Positions 1 through 12,500 of a stretch of DNA of 64,000 nucleotides are shown one piece after another. Location of the stretch: assembly GCF_032854445.1 (NCBI RefSeq), contig NC_088295.1, positions 684,501-748,500 of the forward strand. Direction: 5' to 3'. The position numbers and the translations under genes are program-made. Position 1 is the stretch's first letter; the number at the start of each line of letters is the position of its first letter. Below the pieces are notes generated by a model that did no database searches, was not told where the DNA came from, and was given only the letters and a program-made list of their open reading frames with translations. Source of the DNA: Liolophura sinensis. Lineage: Eukaryota; Mollusca; Polyplacophora; Chitonida; Chitonidae.

Positions 1-104
1 GAGCCACATTACATGCACTCTAAGGAATCCTTCGTTGTCATATGACTGAAGAATTGTTCAGTACGACGTTAAACCCCAAGTATTCATTCACTCACTCTCT
101 CGTA
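1..104 (+). repeat. 3' end of tRNA-derived SINE, family B
   Basis: The window opens inside a repeat. Its text (acattacatgcactctaagg, a tcatatgac core, gtacgacgtt, then a cactcact tail) closely matches the 3' part of the fuller family B copy ending near 17580. The 5' head lies outside the window. Confidence 0.6.
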
Positions 105-172
105 CGACTGGAGAGGACGCCAGCATGGGCTGGAATTGATCTCACACCGACCCCATCGGTGTGAGGTCGTAT
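103..172 (-). repeat. Fragment of SINE family A
   Basis: About 70 bp match the tRNA-proximal half of family A in reverse orientation (ctggagaggacgccagcatg, then ctcacaccgac). It directly abuts the family B fragment, so this is a junction of two SINE pieces. Confidence 0.55.
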
Positions 173-685
173 CAATCATGCTCTTCGTGTAAGTCAAAAT
201 CACACTTTAGAGCGAGATTTGGTTATCAGATAGACTCGTTTTCACGTGTCAATCCCATCATTTTGATTTAAATTCGCGCTGAGAACAGGGGTTTCACATT
301 ATTTGAACCATATCCCCGCCTGCATGGGTCATTGTGCAGCGCTCGTACTCTAATTACTCACCTTGTCTCATCGAGAACGATAGTAATATATCATGAGGAT
401 AAAATCTCAGTGTATATTTGGATATAGATAAAAACTTCAGAGAAAAAGGACATGGATTAGTATCTTTAGTGCAGTCCTCTAAACAAACTGATACATTTGA
501 GTAAATGGTGGAATTATACAAAATAAATTGTCATTGAGCGCGCTACATCCATTTCTTACTCTTCCGAAGATTATATTTGAGCTTCGGTTACCAAAATTAC
601 ACCATACTGGTGGCATTCGAGGATAAAACATTTTTCTAGAGTTATTTTAAATTCTTGGTAAAGTCTTGATTGCTCTAATTGAATA
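173..685. other. Unique AT-rich sequence, no gene seen
   Basis: I see no conserved reading frame, tandem repeat or RNA gene in this stretch. It leads into the LINE remnant that follows. Confidence 0.4.
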
Positions 686-689
686 TGGT

Positions 690-1150
690 TCTCCCCCGCA
701 CAGTTTGTGGGAAAGGAAGAATTACTTACAGGTGGTTGTTCTTCTTCGAAACTTGATGGTTATTTGTTGGTCTGATTTGGTGCTGGTCACACTGATAATT
801 TGGTGGTAGTAGTTTATTTTCAAATGCATTGCTTGATGCATTATTGATGCGATTTTGAATTAATTGCAGGCGATATATGTAGCGTCGTAAAGCATTCGTA
901 TGAAACCTGATTCTTCGTAGGTTAGTAGGTTAGAAACAACGGGTTTTTTTTAACCAGTGATAACACGCAGAGCGTCTTTTTGGATATGTTTTATGGCGTT
1001 TATCTGACCTTCAGTGATATCGCCCCAAGCCATATCTGCACATTCCATAGGTGATGTAATAAAACATTTATATATAGTTTCTAAGCATTTTCTACTCAGA
1101 CGATATCTATCTCTGTTCATATGTAATTTTTATTGGCAAAGTTTAAGAAT
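690..1150 (-). mobile_element. Degenerate non-LTR retrotransposon, 3' end of RT ORF
   Basis: The reverse complement encodes, with stops, the C-terminal part of a LINE reverse transcriptase ORF. A stretch reading RLSRKCLETIYKCFITSPM is followed by ECADMAWGDITEGQINAIKH and RVITG. This is the familiar block after the RT catalytic core in jockey/CR1-like elements (leucine-rich, then W, then AR.VTG). Stops interrupt it and no catalytic domain is present, so it is a dead 3' fragment. The clade is from recall. Confidence 0.65.
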
Positions 1151-1227
1151 GACCTAGACAAATAAATACCAGTTTCTATCAGCGGGCTGCGCCCCATATA
1201 ACTACTATTGATCTATAGCCCGTAGGC

Positions 1228-1625
1228 CTACATCACGTGGTTGCGGCTCGCGGCACGAAGACGCGAACGGTGACCGTTCTCGCCCCTCGCTCCTCGCCAG
1301 CGAGGACGGTACCGTTGGCGTACGACTTGCTTCGTCCTGGTGCCACGGGCGGCGATCCGCGGGCCAGGGGACGAGGGGACGAGGACGGTGACGGTTCGCG
1401 CGCGAATGGTACCTTCCTCGTCCCCTCGCTTCGCGCCCCGCGGGTCGCAGGCCGCGGCACAAGGACGGTACCGCCGTCGTATAAGTGAAATATTCTTAAG
1501 TATGGAGTAAAATACCAATCAAATAAAATAAATAAATAAACAAGGACGGTACCATTCGCGCACGATTTGCCCCGAGCCGCCACCCACAGGCTGCCGGGCG
1601 AGATGTCCCTATCCGGCTTCCATAA
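1228..1625. mobile_element. GC-rich palindromic element, split by a SINE tail
   Basis: A strongly GC-rich island (cgcggcacgag and gacggtacc motifs repeated in both orientations) stands out from AT-rich flanks. A near-perfect palindrome of about 29-bp arms is centred between 1400 and 1401. A shorter relative with the same cgcggcacgag, ggtaccgt and ggcgagat motifs lies at 25566-25660, which suggests a small palindromic mobile family. Overlapping open frames on both strands here follow from GC richness and are not called as genes. Confidence 0.5.
1473..1539 (+). repeat. 5'-truncated SINE A tail with 14-bp target duplication
   Basis: The last 67 bp of family A (gccgtcgtataagtg, then caatcaaataaaataaataa) are flanked on both sides by ACAAGGACGGTACC at 1459-1472 and 1540-1553. 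This is a clean target-site duplication from a severely 5'-truncated insertion. Confidence 0.8.
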
Positions 1626-1826
1626 CTGACAGAGCTAAGGTAATACTACTTCAGTAGCACTGAGGTTGGCTTGTCATGTAAATGGGACTAAAGTGCTTGC
1701 GTGACTGCATACACAAAGCCTAGTATCACATAATGACCTTGTTTGTGTGCAGGCTATGTGATCATGGGGCGGAGCTGTGGATATGTAGGTGAATATGCAG
1801 TCATCAGAGCTCTGTGTGTATGAGAA

Positions 1827-2368
1827 ATATACAGAACCAGTCTTTCCAGTCGTCTGCTCCATATACAGAACCAGTGTTTCCAACTGTCTACCCCATATAC
1901 AGAACCAGTGTTTCCAGCCGTCTACCCCATATACAGAACCAGTGTTTCCAACTGTCTACCCCATATACAGAACCAGTGTTTCCACTCGTCTGCTCCATAT
2001 ACAGAACCAGTGTTTCCAACCGTCTACCCCATATACAGAACCAGTGTTTCCACTCGTCTGCTCCATATACAGACCCAGTCTTTCCAGCCGTCTGCTCCAT
2101 ATACAGAAACAGTCTTTCCAGCCGTCTGCTCCATATACAGAACAAGTGTTTCCACTCGCCTGCACCATATACAGAACCAGCTTCCAACCGTCTACCCCAT
2201 ATACAGAACCAGTGTTTCCACTCGTCTGCTCCATATACAGAACCAATTTTTCCAGCCGTCTGCTCCATATACAGAACCAATTTTTCCAGCCGTCTGCTCC
2301 ATATACAGAACCAAAGTTTCCAGCCGTCTGCTCCATATACAGAAACAATTTTTCCAGCCGTCTGCTCT
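1827..2368. repeat. 34-bp minisatellite, about 16 copies
   Basis: The unit starts ccatatacagaaccagtgtt and ends with a ccgtctgct/ctgtctacc variant. Because 34 is not divisible by three, open frames appear in several frames on both strands. They are not genes. Confidence 0.95.
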
Positions 2369-2931
2369 GTGATAAACATATCAACCAACACATCTACTAC
2401 TCACGCATCTGTGAAATGTTTACCTCAGCTGCTCACGAGAATTTGGTTTTCAGGAAAAGTGACAAGTACAGGGAGAAACTCCCCATATATGAGAATATAA
2501 CCTGAATTAAATCAACATTCATGGCAAGTTGTCCCCTTGAATATTAGCTGCCAGCTCTGATTATTTCATATGCACTTTTACATCGGGAGGTGTTTCAGAT
2601 ACCAGACTCTAAAAAGTTGTCCACCCCCCCCTCCCCCCTCCCCCTCCCCACACACACACACTCACACACACCACCAAGGCACCCACTTTTTCTTTCATCT
2701 ACAAATCTCATCGCTGTGAAAATTTCTCCAGCACGGCGCTAAACCTCCTTAAAGTCACTATATACAGACAATTGCTTGTTCTCATGCAAACCACCAACGC
2801 TGTATCAATAATACATGCATACTACCTGGATGAATTTATAACACCTCAGCTCACTATTGTCATTCTACTAAGTGTGTTTGTCGGATTAACTGTGGTATGT
2901 AACTAATACCAAAGAGGACTGCTCATTTTCC
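2369..2931. other. Unique spacer with C-rich and CA tract
   Basis: No gene is seen. A polypyrimidine run of C and CCCCT followed by (CA)n occupies about 2621-2673; the rest is ordinary AT-rich DNA. Confidence 0.5.
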
Positions 2932-3044
2932 GTGTATTATGTGATTATATGTAAGGGTTACACGCTCTTTTATATTAAAATTTCACCTAATCTCATTAAG
3001 TTCTTGTTATCTACTTCGTTTAGTAAGGTAATTGTGCTGTTTGA

Positions 3045-3757
3045 TAATGTGGTAATTGTGAAGTTTGGCATTTGTGATGTTTGTAATGTTGGTAATTGTG
3101 ACGTTTGTAATGGTGGTAAATGTGATGTTTGTAATGGTGGTAACTGTGACGTTTGTAATGGTGGTAATTGTGCTGTTTGTAATGTTGGTAATTGTAATGT
3201 TTGGAATGATGTTAGGTGTGATTCTTGGAATGTTGGTAAATGTGATGTTTGTAATGTTGGTAGTTGTGATGTTTGTAATGTTGGTAGTTGTGATGTTTGT
3301 AATGTTGGTAATTGTAATGTTTGGAATGGTGTTAAGTGTGATTCTTGGAATGTTGGTAAATGTTATGTTTGTGATGGTGGTAATTGTGATGTTTGTAATG
3401 TTGGTGAATGTGATAATTGTAATGGTGGTGTGTGTTTTGTAATGGTAGTAAATGTGATGTTTGGAATGTGGGTAATTGTGATGTTTGGAATGTTGGTAAA
3501 TGTGATGTTTGTAATGCTGGTAATTGTGATGTTTGGAATGGTGATAAATGTAATGTTTGTAGTAATGGTAGATGTAATGTTTGAAATGGTGTTAAATGTG
3601 ATATTTGAAATGGTGATAAATGATGTTTGTAATGTTGGTAATTGTGATGTTTGGAATGGTGGTAAGTGTAGTGTTTGGAATGGTGGTAAATGTGATGTTT
3701 GGAACGGGGATAAATGTGACGTTAGTAATGCTGGTTATTGTGAATTTTTGGAGTGGT
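3045..3757. repeat. 24-bp minisatellite, about 30 degenerate copies
   Basis: The unit is ggtaattgtgatgtttgtaa plus tgtt with frequent point changes. The 24-bp period keeps one + frame open for 275 codons (2932-3759), reading as an eight-residue Cys/Asn/Gly/Val repeat. No splice, family or codon evidence supports a gene. Confidence 0.9.
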
Positions 3758-3959
3758 AAATGGCAAACATCATCGAAACTCACAACAAATAAACTAGCCA
3801 GAAAACAGCCTTTTTAATGTTACGATACACAGGTACTATCTGACAGAGTATCAACAGAGACTAGTGTGTCAGCAACTAGCGGATCGTCGTTAGTATCCCT
3901 CTGCGCTCTGTCCGATTACCTCCCCCATACCTCACACCCATCGAATAAATCAACAAATC

Positions 3960-6900
3960 ATCAGAGAGTATATGTGATGATCTAGACGTTCTGTGTCCCA
4001 CTAGCTATGATTGGAGGGTATATGTGACGATGTATCGTATTGTGCCACAGGGTATGATCAGAGAGCATATGTGATGATATGGACGTACAGGGTATGATCA
4101 GAGAGTATGTGTGATGATGTAGACGTACTGTGTCCCACAGGGTATCATCAGAGAGTATTTGTGATGATGTATCATACTGTGCCACAGATTATGATCAGAG
4201 AGTATGTGTAATGATTTAGACGCACTGTGTCCTACAGGGTGTGATCAGAGGGTATATGTAATGGTGTAGACATACTGTACCACTGGCTATGATCAGAGAG
4301 AATATGTGATGATATGGACGTACTGTGTCCTACAGGGTATGATCAGAGAGTATATGTGATGATGTATCGTACTATGCCACTGGGTATAATCATAGGGTAT
4401 ATGTAATGATGTAGGCACACTGTGCCACTGGGTATGCTCAGAGACATGATGAGATGACATACTATGTCCCACAGAGTATGATCAGAGGGTATATGTGATG
4501 ATGTAGACGTACTGTGTTCCACATGGTACGATCAAAGAGTATATGTGATGATGTATCGTACTGTGGCACTTGGTATGACCAGATGGTATATGTAATGATG
4601 TAGACACACTGTGCCACTGGGTATGCTCAGAGACATGATGAGATGACGCACTGTGTCCCACAGGGTATGATCAGAGGGTATATGTGATGATGTATTATAC
4701 TGTGCCACAGGGTATGATCAGAGGGTATATTTGATGATGTAGACATACTGTACCTCAGAGGGTATATTTGATGAGACAGACGTACTGTGTCCCACTGGGT
4801 ATGATCAGAGGGTATATGTGATTATGTATCGTCCTGTGCCACAGATTATGATCAGAGAGTATGTGTGTTGATTTAGACACACTGTAACCCACTGGGTATG
4901 ATCAGAGGGTACATGTGATTATGTATCGTCCTGTTCCACAGATTATGATCAAAGAGTATGTGTAATGATTTAGACACACTGTGTCAGCCAGGGTGTGATC
5001 AGAGGGTATATGTGATGATGTAGACGTACTGTGCCATAGGGTATTATCAGAGGGCATATGTGATTATGTGCACGTACTGTGTCCCACAGGGTATGATCAG
5101 AGAGTATATGTGATGATTTAGACACACTGTGTCACACAGGGTGTGATCAGAGGGTATATGTGATTATGTATCATACTGTGCCACAGATTATGATGAGAGA
5201 ATATGTGTGTTGATTTAGACGCACTGTGTTCCACAGAGTGTGATCAGAGGGTATATGTGATGGTGTAGACGTACTGTGTTCCGCAGGGTGTGATCAGAGG
5301 GTATATGTGATGGTGTAGACGTACTGTGTCACACAGGGTGTGATCAGAGGGTATATGTGATGATGTAGACGTACTGTGCCATAGGGTATTATCAGAGGGC
5401 ATATGTGATTATGTGCACGTACTGTGTCCCACAGGGTATGATCAGAGAGTATATGTGATGATTTAGACACACTGTGTCACACAGGGTGTGATCAGAGGGT
5501 ATATGTGATGGTGTAGACATACAGTACCACTGGCTATGATCAGTGAGCATACGTCATGACGTATCGTACTGTGCCACAGGGTATGATCAGAGAGCATATG
5601 TGATGATATGGACAAGGTATGATCAGAGAGTATATGTAATGATGTAGACATACTGTGTTCCACAGGGTATGATCAGAAGGTATATGTGATGATTTAGACA
5701 CACTGTGTCACACAGGGTATGATGAAAGGGTATATGTGGTGATGTAGACATACTGTGCCACAGGGTATGCTCAGAGGGTGTATATGATAAGACAGACGCA
5801 CTGCGCCACAGGATTTGAACAGAGAGCATATGTGATGATGTAGACGTACTGTGTCCCACAGGGTATGATCAGAGAGCATATGTGATGATATGGACAAGGT
5901 ATGATCAGAGAGTATATGTAATGATGTAGACATACTGTGTTCCACAGGGTATGATCAGAAGGTATATGTGATGATTTAGACACACTGTGTCACACAGGGT
6001 ATGATGAAAGGGTATATGTGGTGATGTAGACATACTGTGCCACAGGGTATGCTCAGAGGGTGTATATGATAAGACAGACGCACTGCGCCACAGGATTTGA
6101 ACAGAGAGCATATGTGATGATGTAGACGTACTGTGTCCCACAGGGTATGATCAGAGGGTATATGTGATGATGTATACATACTGTGCCACTGGGTATGCTC
6201 AGAGGGTATATGTGATGATGTAGACGTACTGTGGCACTTGGTATGTTCAGAGAGTATATGTGATGATGTAGGCATACTGTGCTACAGGATATGATCAGAG
6301 GGTATATGTGATGATGTAGACATACTGTGTCCCACTGGGTGTGATCAGAGGGTATATGTGATGATGTAGACGTACTGTGCTATAGGTTATTATCAGAGGG
6401 CATATGTGATTATGTGCACGTACTGTGCCCCACAGGGTATGGTCAGAGAGTATATGTGATGAAGTAAGCATACTGTCCCACTGGGTATGATCAGAGGGTA
6501 AATGTTATGATGTATTGTACTGTGACACAAAGTACGATCAGGGGGTATATGTAATGATGTATCATACTGTGCCACAGGATTTGATCAGAGAGCATATGTG
6601 ATGATTTAGATATACGGTGTCCCACAGGGTATGATCAGAGGGTATATGTGAGGATGTAGATGTACTGTGTTCCACAGGGTACGATCAGAGAGTATATGTG
6701 ATGATGTATCGTACTGTGGCACTTGGTATAATCATAGGGTATATCTGATGAACAGGGTGTGATTAGAGGGTATATGTGATGATGTAGACGTGCAGTACCA
6801 CTGGCTATGATCAGAGGGCATATGTGATTATGTGCACGTACTGTGTCCCACAGAGTATGATTAGAGAGTATATGTGATGATGTATCATACTGTGCCACAG

Positions 6901-8054
6901 GATTTGATAAGCGAGCATATGTGATGATGTAGACATACTGTGTTCCACAAGGTACGATCAGAGAGTATATGTGATGATGTATCGTACTGTGGCACTTGGT
7001 ATGTTCAGAGAGTATGTGTGATGATGTAAGCATACTGTGCCACTGGGTATAATCATAGGGTATATCTGATGAACAGGGTGTGATCAGAGAGTATATGTGA
7101 TGATGTAGGCATACTGTGCCACTGGGTATGATCAGAGGGTAAATGCTATGATGTGTCGTACTGTGACACAACGTACGACCAGAGAGTATATGTGATGATG
7201 TATCGTACTGTGGCACTTGGTATGATTAGAGAGTATATGTGATGATGTAGACGTACTGTGTCCCACTGGGTACGATCAGAGGGTATATGTGATGATGTAT
7301 CGTACTGTACCACTGGGTATAATCATAGGGTATATCTGATGAACAGGGTGTTGACGTAGACGTACTGTGTCCCATAGGGTATCATCAGAAAGTATATGTG
7401 ATGATGAAGACGTGCTGTGCTCTACTGGGTATGATCAGAAAATATATGTGATGATGTGCACGTACTGTGTGCCACATTGTATGATCAGAGGGCATATGTG
7501 ATGATGTAGACGTACTGTGCCACAGGGTATGATCAGAGGGCATATGTTATGATGTAGGCATACTGTGCCACAGGGTATGATCAGAGGGTATATGTGATGA
7601 TGTAGACGAACTGTGCCACAGGGTATGATCAGAGGGCATATGTTATGATGTAGGCATACTGTGCCACAGGGTATGATCAGAGGGCATATGTGCTGATGTA
7701 GACATACTGTGCCAGAAGGTATGATCAGAGGGTATATGTGATGATGTAGACGTACTGTGCCACAGGGTATGATCAGAGGACATATGTGATGATGTAGACA
7801 TACTGTGCCACAGGGTATGGTCAGAGGGTATATGTGATGATGTAGACGTACTGTGTCCGACTGGTATGGTCAGAGGGTATATGTGATGTTGCAGACATGC
7901 TGTGCCACAGGGTATGATCAGATAGCATATGTGATGATGTAGACGTACTGTGTCCCACAGGGTATGATCAGAGTATATAGGTGATGATTTAGACGTACTT
8001 CTTACTAAAGTATATACTCAGAGAGAACATTCGATGGTGTAGAAGAACTGTGTA
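3960..8054. repeat. 48-50-bp satellite, about 80 copies
   Basis: The unit is roughly ggtatgatcagagggtatat, gtgatgatgtagacgtactg, then tgtcccaca or tgccaca, so the length alternates between 48 and 50 bp. Divergence is moderate. A 282-bp block (about 5580-5861) is repeated almost exactly at 5862-6143. Minus-strand open frames rich in His and Ser are repeat artefacts. Confidence 0.95.
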
Positions 8055-8063
8055 TTACACAAT

Positions 8064-8331
8064 ATTTATTTATTTATCTGATTAGTGTTTAACGCCGCAC
8101 TCAAGAATATTTTACTTTTACGACGGCGGCCAGCATTATGCTGGGCGGAAACCGAGCACAGCCCGGGGGAAACCCACGATCATCCGCAGGTTGCTGGCAG
8201 ACCTTCCCACATACGACTGGAGAGGAAGCCAGCATGAGCCGGACTTGAATTCACAGCGACCGCATTGGTGAGAGGCTCCTGGGTCATTACGCTGCGCTAG
8301 CGCGCTGACCGACAGCCACGGAGGCCCCCTT
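8064..8331 (-). repeat. Full-length SINE A inside the satellite
   Basis: Read in reverse it has the tRNA-like head, a conserved body (gcttcctctcc, then ccaccataatgctggcc-like text) and an AAAT-rich tail. It is flanked by a perfect 9-bp duplication, TTACACAAT at 8055-8063 and 8332-8340. Satellite sequence resumes after the second copy (gtcatcagagagtatatgtc), so the SINE inserted into an existing array. Confidence 0.9.
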
Positions 8332-8529
8332 TTACACAATGTCATCAGAGAGTATATGTCAGGCCTATTTGTTCTATTCACAGTGTACAGCACAGTGTAT
8401 AGCACAGCGGGTAAATATGTCAGGACGATGAAGTGTAAGACGGTATATGCACGAAAAGTGTAACTCCCAAAAACGCAAGGCTTTTTTTGACTATTTTTGA
8501 CTATTTCTGTACTTTATTTTGCCATTACC

Positions 8530-8905
8530 AACAGGAAAGCTGACTTCGCTATCTTCAGATCTCCTGATGATGGGTAAATAACGTTACAGTACTCGTGTAT
8601 TATTTTGCACTAATCAGTGGAACACAAGGTTTTCAAACGGTAATTGACAACAGTTGTTATCCTTACATTTCTTTGGTGATAACTTGGGAGAAATTATTAC
8701 AAGTGGTAAATGCTGAAATCATCTGTCAGACTTGCAATGTACATATCTGAACGAATTATTGGCATTCATAGCGGCCTTACTATACTGAGACTGCAAAAAA
8801 GATCCGCTTCTTAATAAAAGGTGTTTCCAAGCGTAACAAACAACTTGTTAAGTTCAGTTTTATTCTGAAGACAGTTGTCAGAGTTTGTAAATGTTAATGC
8901 GACAG
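8530..8905. repeat. Dispersed duplicate, copy 1 (upstream of calpain exon 1)
   Basis: This segment is clearly alignable to 10855-11237: shared runs include tctgaacgaattattggcat, agcggccttactatactg and gacagttgtcag. Copy 1 is upstream of calpain exon 1 and copy 2 is inside intron 1. It could be a transposable element without recognised ends or a local duplication. Confidence 0.75.
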
Positions 8906-9381
8906 TGATTTCGGGTGATTCGTACGTGAGTGACGTATTGCGAGTGTCGGATGACGATGTCAGCTTGTCGGATTACGTCCGCTCCGGCCGAAAACACTTA
9001 AATGCCGATTCCACGTATTGGTAAGTTTGAGAAATGGCATTTCAGTGGATGGCTACGATCCGCGTGAATGATTCTGTGGTTCACGTTACAGCTTAGTTTA
9101 CGGTTTCCTGTTGGTAACCTCCTATTAGTATACCTCTATTGACCTCTTTTGTACAGCCGGTCTTCTGTTATGTAAACAGGCGAATATCAGAGAGGGTCCG
9201 CTAGAGATCACACTGGTATGTCGACACACACACGGAGCTTTGATTGTATGCCAGAGAACATCGATTTTTTAACAAGTAAACATAGTCTCGGGTTATTCAG
9301 ACATTCGGTGTTCATGTTACTGGTATAGTACGAGGACGTGAGACGGTCAACACTTCAGGCAAGACTAACTGACCATATTCA
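8906..9381. other. Region just upstream of the calpain start
   Basis: This is the presumed 5' flank or 5' UTR of the calpain. I see no convincing TATA box and cannot place a transcription start or an upstream non-coding exon. A short CA tract occurs at 9225-9232. Confidence 0.3.
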
Positions 9382-9525
9382 ATGATCAACAAAATGTCAT
9401 TTAGTGACATCAAAGCTGAACTTTTGCAAAAGGGAGCCCTATTTGTGGACAATGACTTCCCGGCCAACAGTCAGTCTTTGTGCAAACACCACCGTCAGGA
9501 CCAAGTGATATGGAAAAGACCCGCT
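9382..9525 (+). CDS. Calpain exon 1
   Basis: Residues 1-48 carry the N-terminal anchor of the catalytic core (LFVDNDFPA, then QVIWKRPA; families usually read LF.D..FP and WKRP). A second ATG twelve bases on (9394) is an alternative start with a better purine context. The donor is GTAAGT at 9526, phase 0. Confidence 0.88.
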
Positions 9526-12500
9526 GTAAGTTTTACAGCACACTCACAATACTCCCAACATTTAGTCGAAACCATTTCACGATGACCTGTGCTCATCACA
9601 CGATGGCCTGTGCTCATTACACGATGACCTGTGCTCATTACACGATGGCCTGTGCTCATTACACGATGGCTTGTGCTCATTACACGATGACCTGGGCTCA
9701 TTACACGATGGCCTGTGCTCATTACATGATGGCCTGTGCTCATTACACAATGACCTGTATTCAATTTTATGTTATATCGATGGCCTATCCTCATTATGCA
9801 TTTTTTCAGCTGGCCTATACCGGTGCCCAGCTCTCTTTCCAAACAATTTACAAGCTGTCAACGACTTCTTCAACGCCCGGTCTGTCAGTTTTACGTCCGA
9901 TTTTATTCATGGCTTACAAATAATTAAGAGCTCATTACGCCCAAACAAATGACGAAATCAACGTCGATACAGTCAGTATTTCATGAATTTTCCCACCGGC
10001 GGGTAAGGTTGGAAGTGCCTTTAGTTCTTCCCTTATTATAACGACTTCGTATCTACTTAGTTCTATATATTTAATGACTTGGTTAGTTCTTTTTTGTGCG
10101 AGGCTTTTATCTGTCCCTCTCCCGTTTGTCCCCCAGACCAGGTGTCGCCTGATATCCCACACCCGGGCTATGATATCACAACACGCCGCTTATCCCTACC
10201 GCTTGGGCTCCATGATTGCCCTATTAACCTTACACCCAGCAAAACACTCATAAACTGTCTGATGTGGAAGGCACCATGATAGAGGTGATTTTATGGGCTT
10301 TTTACCGTGTGTAGAGGGGAGAAGTAAGAAAGTGAGAACAGATAAGCCGCTGGATTGTCAGTTAGATACAGTACCTCATCGAGCTGATCTATATAACCAC
10401 CCTAACATACATCTACACTAGATATTTTCAATGCAATGTAAAAATCGATTTTATTATATGTCAATAAAAATGGACCGTTAACTTCAAATCCTCTGCATGA
10501 ATGTAACACGAATAACAAGCGTAATGTGTCGTGTTGAACGAAATATCAGTTGTAGACTTTGTTCCTGAAGTTTGTTGGATAAATTATACATGTGTCTACT
10601 GTACATTTGAGCAAGAGATATTTATATCTCGATATCAACATTCGGATAGCAAGGTATTTGTTCCAGTCTGAAGAAAATGAAGCCAAAAAGTACGCGTACG
10701 AAAAGGCGTCGTCCTAAATCCACACATTTCCCGCGAATGCATCATTATGAGACAGAGGTTCGAAATTCTGCACCGTAATGATTATCTGTGACGCCAAATC
10801 TCGACCAGACAGACATCATGATGCACGTGAGCAGTGGTAGGCTTACTATAGTCTGATTTAGCTATCTTCATGCCTCCTGATGATCGCTGAATTAAGTGTC
10901 GCAATACTGAGTCAAAACGAGTCTTCCGGTTTTCAGTGCTCCACTACTCGTATATTACGTTAAGCTAATCAGTGAAACACAAGATTTCAAGTTGCTTTGT
11001 CTACATCTCCCTTATGCTAACTTGGGAGAAATTCTGAACGATGGTAAATGATGAAATCATAGGTCAGACTTGTAAAGTAGGTATCTGAACGAATTATTGG
11101 CATTTATAGCGGCCTTACTATACTGGGACTGCAAAAAGATCCGCTACTTAGTAAAGAGTATTTCCAAGCGTTACAAACAACTTGTTGAGATCAGTTTTAT
11201 TCTGGAGACAGTTGTCAGATTTCGTAAATGTTAATATTAAGACAAAAATGAGGCAAAAATGAGCTTTTGGATGCGTGAGTGACTTCAGGTAAGGACGCAT
11301 GTAACAGTGTCCGTGTGGCATGAATGTAACAGTATCTGAGTGGCATAAATGTAACATTCTTCGTGTGGCATAAATGTAACAGTCTCCGTGTGGCATAAAC
11401 GTAACAGTGTCTTTGTGACATGAAAGTAACAGTGTCCGTGTGGCATGAATGTAACAGTGTCTGTGTGGCATAAATGTAACAGTCTCCGTGTGGCATAAAT
11501 GTAACAGTGTCTTTGTGACATAAAAGTAACAGTGTCTGTGTGGCATGCATGTAACTGTGTCCGTGTGACAGTCTCCAATTAATCGTGTCATAAATATAAT
11601 TTTGTGTTTCAGATGATAGTAAAATCTGGAAACCCTCACTTCGTGGTGAAGTCATCATCTCGTTTTGACTTCGACCAGGGAGCTTTAGGTAAGTGGTACA
11701 CACATCAACCCAACCCTACCAAAACACACACACGCGCACTAAAGCACGCACGCACGCTTTCTTTCCATAATAAATCGGCGTTTGTAGATTTCCATCAGTT
11801 CACAAATTCTAAGAGGTGTTTTTGCTACGCATTATTTGAGTTATTTATTCACAAATCCGTACCTTGGTGTAGAAGCAGGGATCCGAAAATACAGTCAACT
11901 ATGATGTATCTATAACTCCACAGTCTCACATATTTGTGCTGACGAAATCCGGATCCGGGAATACGTACAATTGTAAAGGACGCCGACGGGACGTCTAAAC
12001 GATTCCGCTCACGCGAAGACATGAGTCATTACCTTTACAATGACAGATATTTTCTAAAGAGAAATTGTGCATAAGGTAAAGATATTTCCGGAGTTATCTC
12101 ACCAGTAAAATTTCATATTACACATAATTCTAATCATTTAGTCTTTAATCCCATGTGAGCCTAATAAGGAAGTAGTTATATCAAATACCCACGTGTGTAT
12201 CCATTATGTAAGAGTTTTGACAAATGGGTGCCTTACTATACGCAATACTCCCAATTGTTTTGCCTCTCCGACTGCTATCACGGTTAAGGCTGTATCCATA
12301 AAGAAGCACGATGTCAATTATTAAACCACATAGCAGGAACTATAATGTCGCGAAAATCTTACGTCTCCCGAGACTTCGGAAATCGTTCAATTAGAACCTG
12401 TGCATAGAAGTGGTTGGCTGTTGAACAGATTAACAGAGACATAAATAAATTAGAATATGAACAGAAAAGGAAAGACGCTAGATGAGTGTGGCAGAGACAT

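Noticed and set aside
2932-3759. 275-codon + strand open frame with Cys/Asn/Gly repeats
   Set aside because: It follows from a 24-bp repeat whose length is divisible by three. No family match, splice or start signal.
11604-11915. 103-codon open frame as a separate gene
   Set aside because: Only its first part (11613-11688) is real, as calpain exon 2; the rest is intron.
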